This document shows, in pieces, positions 24,971-32,299 of a stretch of 64,000 bases of DNA. Position 1 is the first letter of the stretch. Every line of letters begins with the position of its first letter. The notes below the pieces were generated by a model that saw only the letters and a program-made list of their open reading frames with translations, ran no database searches and was not told the DNA's origin. Where the stretch lies: the NCBI RefSeq assembly GCF_009363275.1, contig NZ_CP045324.1, forward strand, positions 124,001 to 188,000, given 5' to 3'. The stretch is from Marinobacter sp. THAF197a. GTDB taxonomy: Bacteria; Pseudomonadota; Gammaproteobacteria; Pseudomonadales; Oleiphilaceae. The translations under genes and the position numbers were made by a program.

Positions 24971-26315
24971 GCTCTTCATTGTTGGTCGGGTCGTAAACCC
25001 CTTGGGTGGAGCTGGTCTCCACCCTTTTTTTGATGGCCTCTTCGATAACCCAGAGCCGGTCCTGGCCCCAACAACTTACCTGGCCGTAGCGGAAACTGGG
25101 AACGCCCCAAAGGCCGCATTCATACATGGCCTGGCGGTTGCCTTCCGCCCAGTCTCGCCAGCTTTCGTCGTCCAAGAGGGTTCTGGCCTTGTGCCAGTCC
25201 AGACCTGCCCGTTCAACAATCAGTTTAAGTCCTGCATCGGTTTCCGAACGGATACCTTCGGCATTGACGGCCCGGGCGTAGGTGCGCATGTAGTCGATTT
25301 CACGGCCAAGGGAATGGGCGTACTCGAACAGGGCATAGCATCGTTCAACTCCTGGCCCGAGTGGGTCGGCAACGAAGCCGTACGGAATACCTAGCTTGTT
25401 GGCTTCCCGTTTGGTGTCGTGAAAGATATACCATTTCTTGGCGTCGGGTACGGATTGCCCGCGCATCAGCATTGGCAAAACCGGTCGCAGCCGGAGCGGG
25501 ATCTTCCAGGCATCGGCCAGCTGAATGGCGCGCTCCAGGCCAAGATACGAATAAGGGCTCCGTATCGAGAAAAACACCTCCAGAGACGTCGCGGCGGCTG
25601 GGTGGCCGCTGGGAAGCGCAGTGGCGTCACGGGTCAGGGCTATCCAGGTACGGGTGAATGTGAGAGTGTCGGCGGCATGTCGGTTCAGCCCCTGCCGGAT
25701 GGAGCTTCGTTCGAGATGGTCCAACCGATCCACACCCCAGAACCAGTCGCCCAGGTACCAGACCATACTGCCCTGATAGTGCCCCAGCCGTCGGAGCATG
25801 GTTTCATTTTCGGATAACACTGCTTTATTGGGCCTTGCAGCCGGTGCGTCACCGGTTGTTGAGTGCCAGAGCTCGTCGAATATAGTCAGGGCGGCAGCCA
25901 GCGCTTCCGGGGTTTTCTCGGCAGCCCGCAGGCGTGCCGTGGCTGAGGTCAGTTCGGCTTCAGATGGCGGCGTTGGCCGGTTGGGGGGCGTGAAGTCATA
26001 GAGTCTGGCAAGCCTGGTTGCATCGTGCTGGGCCCAGGCGCTCCAGAGTGCCGGCTCCGGAAACATGTCATCATCCAGCCGCCATACCGTGTGAATCCGG
26101 AAGCGCACCCGGTAGTGGTTCTGAAGGTGGATGAGGGCCTGCAAAAGGGGAAGGCCAAAAGGATCGCGAGGGTTTATGAACACCCGCGCCAGATCCTGCT
26201 CGCCCCTGATCCTGGCACGCGCGCTCTGAACAATGTGTTGCAGGGAATACCTGGGTGCGCTGGACAATGCGCGGGCGAACCACGGCATGAGATCCGCTTT
26301 TTCAGGGTGACGCAT
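24945..26315 (-). CDS. Tandem DsbA-fold protein (2-hydroxychromene-2-carboxylate isomerase/GST-kappa type)
   Basis: 456 residues with two DsbA-like halves. The first (ARVFINPRDPFGLPLLQALI) is diverged; the second (LEVFFSIRSPYSYLGLERAI to YECGLWGVPSFRYGQ) has the SPYSY motif and the cis-Pro loop GVPSF of GST-kappa/HCCA isomerases, which use glutathione to isomerise or conjugate aromatic compounds. The start ATG 26315 has AAGGA upstream; the frame is open far beyond it but overlaps the VTT gene. It probably forms an operon with that gene, 17 bp upstream. Confidence 0.85.
   Translation of the reverse strand: MRHPEKADLMPWFARALSSAPRYSLQHIVQSARARIRGEQDLARVFINPRDPFGLPLLQALIHLQNHYRVRFRIHTVWRLDDDMFPEPALWSAWAQHDATRLARLYDFTPPNRPTPPSEAELTSATARLRAAEKTPEALAAALTIFDELWHSTTGDAPAARPNKAVLSENETMLRRLGHYQGSMVWYLGDWFWGVDRLDHLERSSIRQGLNRHAADTLTFTRTWIALTRDATALPSGHPAAATSLEVFFSIRSPYSYLGLERAIQLADAWKIPLRLRPVLPMLMRGQSVPDAKKWYIFHDTKREANKLGIPYGFVADPLGPGVERCYALFEYAHSLGREIDYMRTYARAVNAEGIRSETDAGLKLIVERAGLDWHKARTLLDDESWRDWAEGNRQAMYECGLWGVPSFRYGQVSCWGQDRLWVIEEAIKKRVETSSTQGVYDPTNNEELTSSQRSN
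25004..25031 (+). terminator. Rho-independent terminator of the EPGY gene, inside the convergent gene
   Basis: GGGTGGAG (25004-25011) pairs with CTCCACCC (25017-25024), followed by seven T. It lies within the last codons of the minus-strand DsbA-like gene, so both functions share the sequence. Confidence 0.85.
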
Positions 26316-26332
26316 GACAGCATCCTTTGTTG

Positions 26333-27004
26333 TTATTGATTCAGTTGTAGCCAACGGGCCAGTCTTGAGCCGGGATGCCGGCTGATCGACCAGGGCAACC
26401 ATATCATGACGATGAGAATAGCGACGCCGGCCAGTACAGTTAGAACCGGGTTCAGTTTGAACGTGTTTCCCAGGCCGGCGAACACGACCGTCATCGGCAG
26501 CATGCCGACCAGGGTCGCGATGGCGAAGCGCCAGGCCTGTATGGCAGTGACGCCGGCGGCGTAACTGATGAGGGCGAATGAGAACACGGGAATCAGTCGG
26601 GTCAGGAACACCGCAATGGTCAGAAAACGCTGAGAGCCGTCTCTGGCCAGTACCGGATTGTCCGGGAATCGGTTGCAGATGGCTTCCCGGCCAAGGCACC
26701 GGGCAATCCAGAAGGCCGACAGGGCCCCCAACAGTGCGCCGGTCGCGGCGATCGCCGTACCCCAGAGGAGACCGAAGGCAAGCCCTGCTGTTGCGCTTAC
26801 GGGTAAGGTGGGAATGGGCCCCACCACCACAGCAATCACCATCAACAGCATCAGCAGGAGCGGCCCTGTGGCGCCCTGGCTGCCCAACCATTCCGCCAGT
26901 GTGTCTGGCGAGAGATCCGCCGGCATACCCAGGCTTTGCAACAGCCACCAGGCGCTCGCAAGGGCGGCCAGAACTACGGTGATTACAGCAATTCTGAAAC
27001 TCAT
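26333..27004 (-). CDS. TVP38/TMEM64-family (VTT/DedA-like) membrane protein
   Basis: 223 residues, five to six helices, with the VTT core: VVGPIPTLPVSATAGLAFG, GALLGALSAFWIARCLGREA, then RLIPVFSFALISYAAGVTAI. DedA/VTT proteins move or flip lipids. A second VTT domain occurs fused to a flavoprotein at 38243. It is divergent from the TTLL gene. Confidence 0.88.
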   Translation of the reverse strand: MSFRIAVITVVLAALASAWWLLQSLGMPADLSPDTLAEWLGSQGATGPLLLMLLMVIAVVVGPIPTLPVSATAGLAFGLLWGTAIAATGALLGALSAFWIARCLGREAICNRFPDNPVLARDGSQRFLTIAVFLTRLIPVFSFALISYAAGVTAIQAWRFAIATLVGMLPMTVVFAGLGNTFKLNPVLTVLAGVAILIVMIWLPWSISRHPGSRLARWLQLNQ

Positions 27005-27133
27005 TGACTGGTTGTTTCTCCTTTTAGCGCTGTTTCGCTGAGACCGGTTCCGGACCGAAAGTGTGCCGAATTCTCCCGGCGAATGATATCAGCGCGGCCG
27101 CATCCTCAGGTCCAAAGAAAATGCTCGCTTCGT

Positions 27134-27160
27134 TGTAACAGTTGTAGATCTCATGTGTCG
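27134..27160 (+). promoter_or_regulatory. ECF-type promoter, site 4 (upstream of TTLL gene)
   Basis: TGTAAC (27134-27139), 15 bp, GTGTCG (27155-27160). Expected transcription start near 27167, giving a leader of about 70 nt to the ATG at 27236. Confidence 0.75.
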
Positions 27161-27235
27161 GTATCCGTGAAACGCGAGAAATCAGTGCCCTGACGACGAC
27201 GGGCAATGGACAACCGGAACGGAGAGCACGACAAG

Positions 27236-29617
27236 ATGACTCGGCATGATCGTCAATACTGGATGGGCGGCAACCGGTCCTATGAACAGGACCGCTTCTT
27301 CGAGGAGTCCCTCGATAAATCTCTGTGGCAAAAGGCTGAAGGTCCTGAAAACTGGGATGCCTGCTGGTATACGGGTATGCCTGATCCAGATTTCTTCAGT
27401 CAGGTGGGGCCGGAGCGGAAAATTAACCACATCCCCGGCAACAATGCCCTCACGGTGAAAAGCCGCCTTTACCGCAGCCTGATGGACTTGCGCGACCGCG
27501 TTGAGCGGCAGCAAAAGGCCGGCAAACACCTGACCGACCGCCTGGCGTTCGTGCCCAGGGTGTTCTCGATGCCTGAGGACTACCATGCCTTCCAGCAGGC
27601 GGCGCTGGATAATCCGGACAAGCGCTGGTTGATCAAGCCGAAGAACGCCGCCCGCGGCAAGGGCATTCAGCTGGTAGGTGATCCGGCTGACGTGCCCATG
27701 GAATCCTCCTGGATGGTTCAGGAGTACCTGGAAAATCCCCACACCATGCACGGCCGGAAATATGTCCTGCGGCTGTATGTGCTTGTTTCTTCGGTCTCGC
27801 CCTTTCGTGTTTACCTGTATCGCCAGGGTTTCGCCAAGCTGGCGTCCATGCCTTACGACGAGGAAAACGCGAATAACCCCTACAGCTACCTTACCAATCC
27901 GGATGTGAATGCGCTGAATCTGGATGCCGACGTGCCCGTGGAATTCGTGGATTTCGAACGTTACCGGGCCTGGCTCCGGGAGCAGGGGCACGACGATGAG
28001 GCCCTGTTTGCCAAAATCGAGGACATGGTCGCCCTGACCTGCCTGGCGGCCCTGGAGCCCATGCGAGAGCGTTCCCGGGTGATCGGTGCTGATACCCGTG
28101 GCTGCTATGAACTAATGGGCATTGATTGTCTGATCGATGCGGACATCAAGCCCTGGATCCTTGAATGCAACCTCAGCCCTTCCCTGGAGGTGTGTGCCGG
28201 CCCGGAGAGTGGCGGTGACATCGAGGAACGCATCAAGGGATCCATTGTTGCCGACATGGTCGAAATGCTCGGCCTCAATCGCCCCACGCATGAAGAGTCC
28301 AGCGGTTCGATGGTGGAGCAACTGGTCCGTGAAACCCAGACCGAACTGGCGAACAGCGGCGGTTTCAGGAACCTGATACCGGGATCAGCCCCATCGGCGT
28401 ACCTGCCATTCATGGCCCTGCCGAGGTTGTCCGACTGGGTGGTCGCCCAGGCCCTTTCTGACCGGCCCCTGAAGCAACCCCGCCTTGAACGCTGGGTAGT
28501 AGAGGAAACCTTCAGCGAAGACCAGGTTTACCTCTACGACACCCGCCTGGGCCACCTGAGCAGCCTGAATGAGACCGCGTCGCTGATCTGGTTGATGGCC
28601 ACCGAGGGTGCCGGGCCCGATGACATTGCCTCGGCGCTGGTGGAGTCTGCGCTCAAGACCATGCCCTCGGCTCCTGACTCGTGGGCGATTCGCAATGATG
28701 TCTGGAATACCCTGGCGGACTGGGTGAACAACCGGTTCCTGATCCAGTCAGAACAAGCCACCTCAAACTCTGCCCCGGTGGAGGCTCAGCCACCCGTGCC
28801 GGAAACCTCGGCAATGATGTCGATGGCGTTGTCCTGTGGTCGTTTCCGGGCGCGGTTCTACACCGACAGTGCCCCCCTGGTTAACCGGATTGAACACTTG
28901 TTCGAGCCGATGGCTGTTCATGATGAGGCGGGTAGAGACTCCATGCCCAGATTGGAAATTGTTCGGGATATCCCGGGTTTTACTCTGATTCTTGATGGCC
29001 AGGTGGTCCGCTCCCGGCTGCCGCTCTCCGGCGTTGCCCAAGCGCTGGCCGATTGCCTGGCTGCCCATGCGGCTAAACACCATGACATTGCAGTGGACGC
29101 CGGACTGGTCTCCCGGCAGGACTCGGATCACCCCCTGTTTATGATCAGCCATTGCCGGCTGGATCTCAGAGATACCCTGACGCTGGCCCTGGCCGACCGC
29201 TGGCAGGGCCGCTATGGCCGGGGAGCAATACTGAACGCCGCGGAGGACTATCAGGTTGAGAGTCTAAGTCTGCCGTTGCTGCACCGGGCTGAGGGTGAAG
29301 GTGTTGAGGTTGCTAAGGCGGCCACAAGCCAACACTCAGGCTTGGTACGAGCGCTGCTGGTGCCGACGGAAGAGTCTCTGCCCGAGGCGAACGGTATCCA
29401 GAACCTTGCGGTTAATGAAGCCCTGATCCACCTGATTGCCAGTTGCTGTGCCGAAGGTGGCGTGCCTCTGGATGCCCATGGTTTCAGCCGTTTGTCGGGT
29501 TGGCTGGAGGGCTGCGAGCGATATCTGGTGGACATGAACAATCTGGAGGCCGCCGCAGAGGCGCTCTCCGTGCGGAGTTCCGACAAGGTGCCGCAACGAC
29601 TGTCCGGGGGCCGGTGA
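27236..29617 (+). CDS. TTLL-type ATP-grasp ligase fused to PqqD-like and degenerate HprK-like domains
   Basis: 793 residues from ATG 27236 (GGAG 11 bases upstream; ATG 27206 has no ribosome binding site). Residues about 50-320 carry tubulin-tyrosine-ligase-like hallmarks in order: INHIPGNN (63-70), WLIKPKNAARGKGIQLV (131-147, with Lys134 and Lys142), QEYLENPHTMHGRKYVLRLY (162-181), YSYLTN (216-221), Asp297 in MGIDC, and WILECNLSPSL with Glu310 and Asn312. Eukaryotic TTLLs add Tyr, Glu or Gly to tubulin tails. Residues about 415-505 look like a PqqD/RRE peptide-binding domain (VYLYDTRLGHLSSLNETA). The rest resembles HPr-kinase-like proteins, but where a P-loop is expected it reads MISHCRLDLRDTLTLAL, so nucleotide binding is probably lost. 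Role inferred: ligates amino acids onto the Glu-rich peptide encoded next. Confidence 0.82.
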   Translation: MTRHDRQYWMGGNRSYEQDRFFEESLDKSLWQKAEGPENWDACWYTGMPDPDFFSQVGPERKINHIPGNNALTVKSRLYRSLMDLRDRVERQQKAGKHLTDRLAFVPRVFSMPEDYHAFQQAALDNPDKRWLIKPKNAARGKGIQLVGDPADVPMESSWMVQEYLENPHTMHGRKYVLRLYVLVSSVSPFRVYLYRQGFAKLASMPYDEENANNPYSYLTNPDVNALNLDADVPVEFVDFERYRAWLREQGHDDEALFAKIEDMVALTCLAALEPMRERSRVIGADTRGCYELMGIDCLIDADIKPWILECNLSPSLEVCAGPESGGDIEERIKGSIVADMVEMLGLNRPTHEESSGSMVEQLVRETQTELANSGGFRNLIPGSAPSAYLPFMALPRLSDWVVAQALSDRPLKQPRLERWVVEETFSEDQVYLYDTRLGHLSSLNETASLIWLMATEGAGPDDIASALVESALKTMPSAPDSWAIRNDVWNTLADWVNNRFLIQSEQATSNSAPVEAQPPVPETSAMMSMALSCGRFRARFYTDSAPLVNRIEHLFEPMAVHDEAGRDSMPRLEIVRDIPGFTLILDGQVVRSRLPLSGVAQALADCLAAHAAKHHDIAVDAGLVSRQDSDHPLFMISHCRLDLRDTLTLALADRWQGRYGRGAILNAAEDYQVESLSLPLLHRAEGEGVEVAKAATSQHSGLVRALLVPTEESLPEANGIQNLAVNEALIHLIASCCAEGGVPLDAHGFSRLSGWLEGCERYLVDMNNLEAAAEALSVRSSDKVPQRLSGGR

Positions 29618-29699
29618 GCGCATGCGAACGTCGGTTCCGGGATTTGGAAGGGCCGGGCTTGTTGTCCGGTCAACGCGTTAAAACCAAGGAGGACACATC

Positions 29700-29987
29700 A
29701 TGTCCAGAGAAGCACATAAACAGCGATTGCTTGGAAAACTTGCACGAGGCATGGCCTACACCGGTCCGGTATTTGCGGTTGTCATGGGTGCCTCGGCATT
29801 CAACGTTTCGGCATCCGAAGTATCTGCTGAGCCAGGCTACATGATGCTGGCTGCGGGAGAAGCAGAAGCGGAAGGCGAGGCCGGTAAAAAAGGCTATGGC
29901 GAAGGTGAGGCTGAAGGCAAAGCCGAAGGTGAAGCCGAGGGAGAAGGAGAAGGAGAAGGCGAGGCGGAGGGAAAAGCTGAGGCCTGA
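29700..29987 (+). CDS. Glu/Gly-rich precursor-like peptide (probable TTLL substrate)
   Basis: 95 residues, with GGAGG before the ATG. Residues 10-16 (LLGKLAR), a hydrophobic segment (20-34), FNVSAS, then AEPGY (43-47), and from about 53 to the end a repeat of GEAEG/GEGEG units with Lys at 63, 64, 74 and 92. The leader matches that of the cytochrome at 31506 (LLGRLSR, hydrophobic, FNAGAS). The acidic Gly-Glu tail resembles tubulin C-terminal tails. It may be exported or membrane anchored through the hydrophobic segment. Position directly after a ligase with a peptide-recognition domain suggests a modified peptide. Confidence 0.8.
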   Translation: MSREAHKQRLLGKLARGMAYTGPVFAVVMGASAFNVSASEVSAEPGYMMLAAGEAEAEGEAGKKGYGEGEAEGKAEGEAEGEGEGEGEAEGKAEA

Positions 29988-30000
29988 TCTGGTCATCGGT

Positions 30001-30027
30001 GTGAGCAGGAGCGCGGCTCATGCTCAC
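30001..30027 (+). terminator. Hairpin without T-run after precursor peptide gene
   Basis: GTGAGCAGGAGC pairs with GCTCATGCTCAC around GCG, with one mismatch. There is no T-tract. Such hairpins between a precursor gene and downstream genes often stabilise the upstream mRNA or reduce readthrough, giving more peptide than enzyme. Confidence 0.65.
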
Positions 30028-30065
30028 CCGATATGTCCAAAAACTGAAAACAAGGGATGACAAGA

Positions 30066-30629
30066 ATGACACAGCCAAATTCAGATCACGATCCGGGTAT
30101 CAGCGGCCTCATTGAGGAAAACATCCTTGCGATCCACCAACTGGTGAACCTGCTGAACTCACTCCCAGCGGAATGTTATCGACAGAGTTTTGGTGCCAAA
30201 AAGCCGCAGGTTATTGGCAAGCATGTCCGGCACATCATTGACCACTACACCGCTCTGTTGTCTGCATCTTCACGCCCGGGCGCGCTGCTGGACTACGAGA
30301 ACCGACATCGCGAGTTAGTGCTCGAAACGGACCGGAAGGCCGGTCGCGACCGGCTCATGGGTATTGCACAGCAGTTGCAGGATCAGTGGCGAGAGGATTG
30401 TGAGGGTGAACTGGCGATGCTGCACAACAGCGCCGGCGCGCAACAAGTGGTCAGCACCAGTGTTGAGCGCGAGCTGGTATTCCTGGCCAGCCATACCATT
30501 CACCACATGGCGATCATCGGCATGTTGGCGGAACAGGCCGGCATGGAGGTCAGCTCCGATTTCGGCGTTCACCCATCCACATTGCGTTACCTGGAAAAAC
30601 AGGCCGAAGGTCTGGCCAGAAGTGCTTGA
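30066..30629 (+). CDS. DinB-like (YfiT/DUF664-type) four-helix protein
   Basis: 187 residues. Helical bundle with three spaced His ligands: IGKHVRHIIDHY (near 50-60) and LASHTIHHMAIIGML (near 140), as in the DinB/YfiT metal-binding superfamily, which includes thiol transferases and hydrolases. The start ATG 30066 is nine bases behind AAGGG; ATG 30057 is too close. It sits in the operon between the precursor peptide and the NRDE protein, so a role in maturation is possible but unproven. Confidence 0.8.
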   Translation: MTQPNSDHDPGISGLIEENILAIHQLVNLLNSLPAECYRQSFGAKKPQVIGKHVRHIIDHYTALLSASSRPGALLDYENRHRELVLETDRKAGRDRLMGIAQQLQDQWREDCEGELAMLHNSAGAQQVVSTSVERELVFLASHTIHHMAIIGMLAEQAGMEVSSDFGVHPSTLRYLEKQAEGLARSA

Positions 30630-30638
30630 GGTCAAATC

Positions 30639-31397
30639 ATGTGTACGGTCAGTTGGTGCCACTCGCCCCATGGGCTGGATCTGCTTTTCAGCCGGGATGA
30701 GTCCCTCGAACGGCCCATGGCCGAGCCGCCTGTTGTGGATCGATATGAGGGCCTAAGTACGGTCATGCCAATAGATCCTCTCGGCGGTGGTACCTGGATA
30801 GCGGCAAATGACCGGGGTATGGCTGTCATGATTCTTAATGACTATCGATACGCGTCCAGAGTGTCTCCGGGCGATGCGCAGAGCCGTGGATTGCTGGTAA
30901 GGCGCCTAAGCCAAATGAGCAACGCTGCCCAAGTCCGCAAATACCTGTTTCGGGAGACACTCAAGTACTTTCCACCGTTTCTTTTGTTGGCGTTTGATCG
31001 TGAAAGAGCCAGTCCGACCCACTGGGCATGGAATGGGGAGACGCTGCGGGAATCGACGTTGAGAGGTGGTTCCTGCATCAGCACGTCTTCCTGGTTGCCC
31101 AGGCTGGTGCCGGGGGTACGTCGACTGGTGATTCGCAGGGCTCTTGGGCGCTGTCAGCCGGATCAGGCGTTCTCGAAGCTGTTGTCACTGCATCGCAATA
31201 TCGACCCCTGCCTCCCGCCAAGGCTGGCTGTGGCCATGCGGCGGGAGGGCCGAGAAACCGTGAGTCTCACACACCTGCGTGTGGGTAAAAGCGAGGTGAT
31301 CATGCGGTATTGGCCGGGGCACCCCTCGGAGTCTTACAGCAACGATCCTTTCCTGGCCTCGATTGGCCTGAACAGAATGCCAGTCCAGCGAGGATGA
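30639..31397 (+). CDS. NRDE/TANGO2-family protein
   Basis: 252 residues starting MCTVSW with Cys2, followed by LLFSRDESLERPMAEPP, GGGTWIAANDRGMAVMILN and a C-terminal RMPVQRG. The N-terminal Cys and the NRDE-like motif (here SRDES) are typical of TANGO2 proteins. Eukaryotic TANGO2/HRG-9 has been linked to haem movement, which is of interest because the next gene is a c-type cytochrome. The start overlaps the DinB gene region closely (GAGG overlapping its stop), so the two are coupled. Confidence 0.82.
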   Translation: MCTVSWCHSPHGLDLLFSRDESLERPMAEPPVVDRYEGLSTVMPIDPLGGGTWIAANDRGMAVMILNDYRYASRVSPGDAQSRGLLVRRLSQMSNAAQVRKYLFRETLKYFPPFLLLAFDRERASPTHWAWNGETLRESTLRGGSCISTSSWLPRLVPGVRRLVIRRALGRCQPDQAFSKLLSLHRNIDPCLPPRLAVAMRREGRETVSLTHLRVGKSEVIMRYWPGHPSESYSNDPFLASIGLNRMPVQRG

Positions 31398-31413
31398 CCG
31401 AAATCAAACTCAG

Positions 31414-31440
31414 AGTAACGAATACGCGGCTGGGGTGTCC
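31414..31440 (+). promoter_or_regulatory. ECF-type promoter, site 5 (upstream of GEAEG cytochrome)
   Basis: AGTAAC (31414-31419), 15 bp, GTGTCC (31435-31440), 66 bp before the start codon. It gives the cytochrome its own promoter in addition to readthrough from the ligase operon. Confidence 0.68.
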
Positions 31441-31505
31441 GTGTTCAAAGGCCAGAAACAGGCCCGCACCCTGAATAATGAAAAAACGACCGGAGGTGAC
31501 TGATT

Positions 31506-32177
31506 ATGTCTACAGAAAACAAACGCAAGGCCCTGCTAGGCAGGCTGTCGCGAAATCTAATGGTGACGGTTCCCATGATGACCGTCGTGGCGGTTGCGGG
31601 TGCAGGTTTTAACGCCGGTGCTAGTTCCGGTTTCGGTCTGATACCGTCGGCCGAAGCCGCCCAGGGCGAGGCAGAAGGTGAGGCCCGGGGAGAAGCGGAA
31701 GGGGAAGCCCGTGGTGAAGCTGAAGGTGCAGGCGAGGCCCGGGCAGAAGGTGAAGCCGAAGGAGAGGCAGAGGGTGAGGCAGAAGGAGAAGCGGAGGGGG
31801 AAGGTGCCTCTGCAGACCTCAAAAAAGCGGTTCGCCGGCCTGACGGTTACCAGCCTTATCAGGGTAACGTAGCGGAACTCCGGGCGTTGGGTGAGAAACT
31901 GTTTAACGATAACAGCCTCTCTTCCAACGGCTTATCCTGCGCCACCTGTCATGCCAATGGCGCCGGATACAACGCCACATTCAAGAACGAATACCCGCAT
32001 ATGGTTGCCATGGGTCAGCGCGACTTCGGACTGGACATGGTGCACCTGGACGAAATGGTCCAGATCTGCATGGTCGCGCCAATGGCTGCTGATCCCCTGG
32101 CATGGGGCTCCAAAGAGTTGGCGGCGTTGACGGAATATTCCCGCGTGGAACAGAAGAAGTTTATCGACAAGAAGTAG
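31506..32177 (+). CDS. c-type cytochrome with GEAEG-repeat segment and precursor-like leader
   Basis: 223 residues, strong GGAGGTGA before the ATG. The leader (LLGRLSR, hydrophobic 18-34, FNAGAS) is homologous to that of the 95-residue peptide. Residues about 54-100 are GEAEGEARGEAEG-type repeats. Residues 105-223 are a monohaem cytochrome domain: GEKLFNDNSLSSNGLSCATC then His149 gives the CXXCH site. MVQICMVAPM and AADPLAWGSKELAALTEY follow, with a Met likely to be the second ligand. It is exported and possibly membrane anchored. The repeat lies between leader and haem domain, so any modification would sit next to an electron carrier. Confidence 0.88.
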   Translation: MSTENKRKALLGRLSRNLMVTVPMMTVVAVAGAGFNAGASSGFGLIPSAEAAQGEAEGEARGEAEGEARGEAEGAGEARAEGEAEGEAEGEAEGEAEGEGASADLKKAVRRPDGYQPYQGNVAELRALGEKLFNDNSLSSNGLSCATCHANGAGYNATFKNEYPHMVAMGQRDFGLDMVHLDEMVQICMVAPMAADPLAWGSKELAALTEYSRVEQKKFIDKK

Positions 32178-32211
32178 GTTTAGTTGCATCAGTGAGTGTG
32201 TCGGCGGACTT

Positions 32212-32240
32212 GGGTGGGGAGTGATCCCCACCCTTTTTTT
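32212..32240 (+). terminator. Rho-independent terminator after cytochrome gene
   Basis: GGGTGGGGA pairs perfectly with TCCCCACCC over a GTGA loop, followed by seven T. The last T is also the first base of the next promoter's -35. Confidence 0.95.
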
Positions 32241-32266
32241 GTAATGTTGCAGGGTTTCAGGTGTCT
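32240..32266 (+). promoter_or_regulatory. ECF-type promoter, site 6 (upstream of EAL protein)
   Basis: TGTAAT (32240-32245), 15 bp, GTGTCT (32261-32266), ending 33 bp before the start codon. Directly abuts the cytochrome terminator. Confidence 0.68.
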
Positions 32267-32299
32267 CTCTAAGACCATAAAGCGATAGGTAAGACAGTC

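Noticed and set aside
26316..26948. Upstream extension of the DsbA-like frame to 667 residues
   Set aside because: The extension lies over the VTT membrane protein gene in another frame on the same strand, and the start at 26315 has its own ribosome binding site and the expected family N-terminus.
27236..29617. Plain graspetide (microviridin-like) ligase
   Set aside because: The ATP-grasp blocks are those of tubulin-tyrosine-ligase-like enzymes, not the RimK-like enzymes of graspetides. Crosslink formation between Lys and Glu of the tail cannot be fully excluded.
31665..31803. Tandem DNA repeats in the cytochrome gene as a possible CRISPR or non-coding satellite
   Set aside because: The repeat unit is short and codon-phased (GEAEG), continuous with leader and haem domain in one frame. 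There are no spacers and no cas genes.
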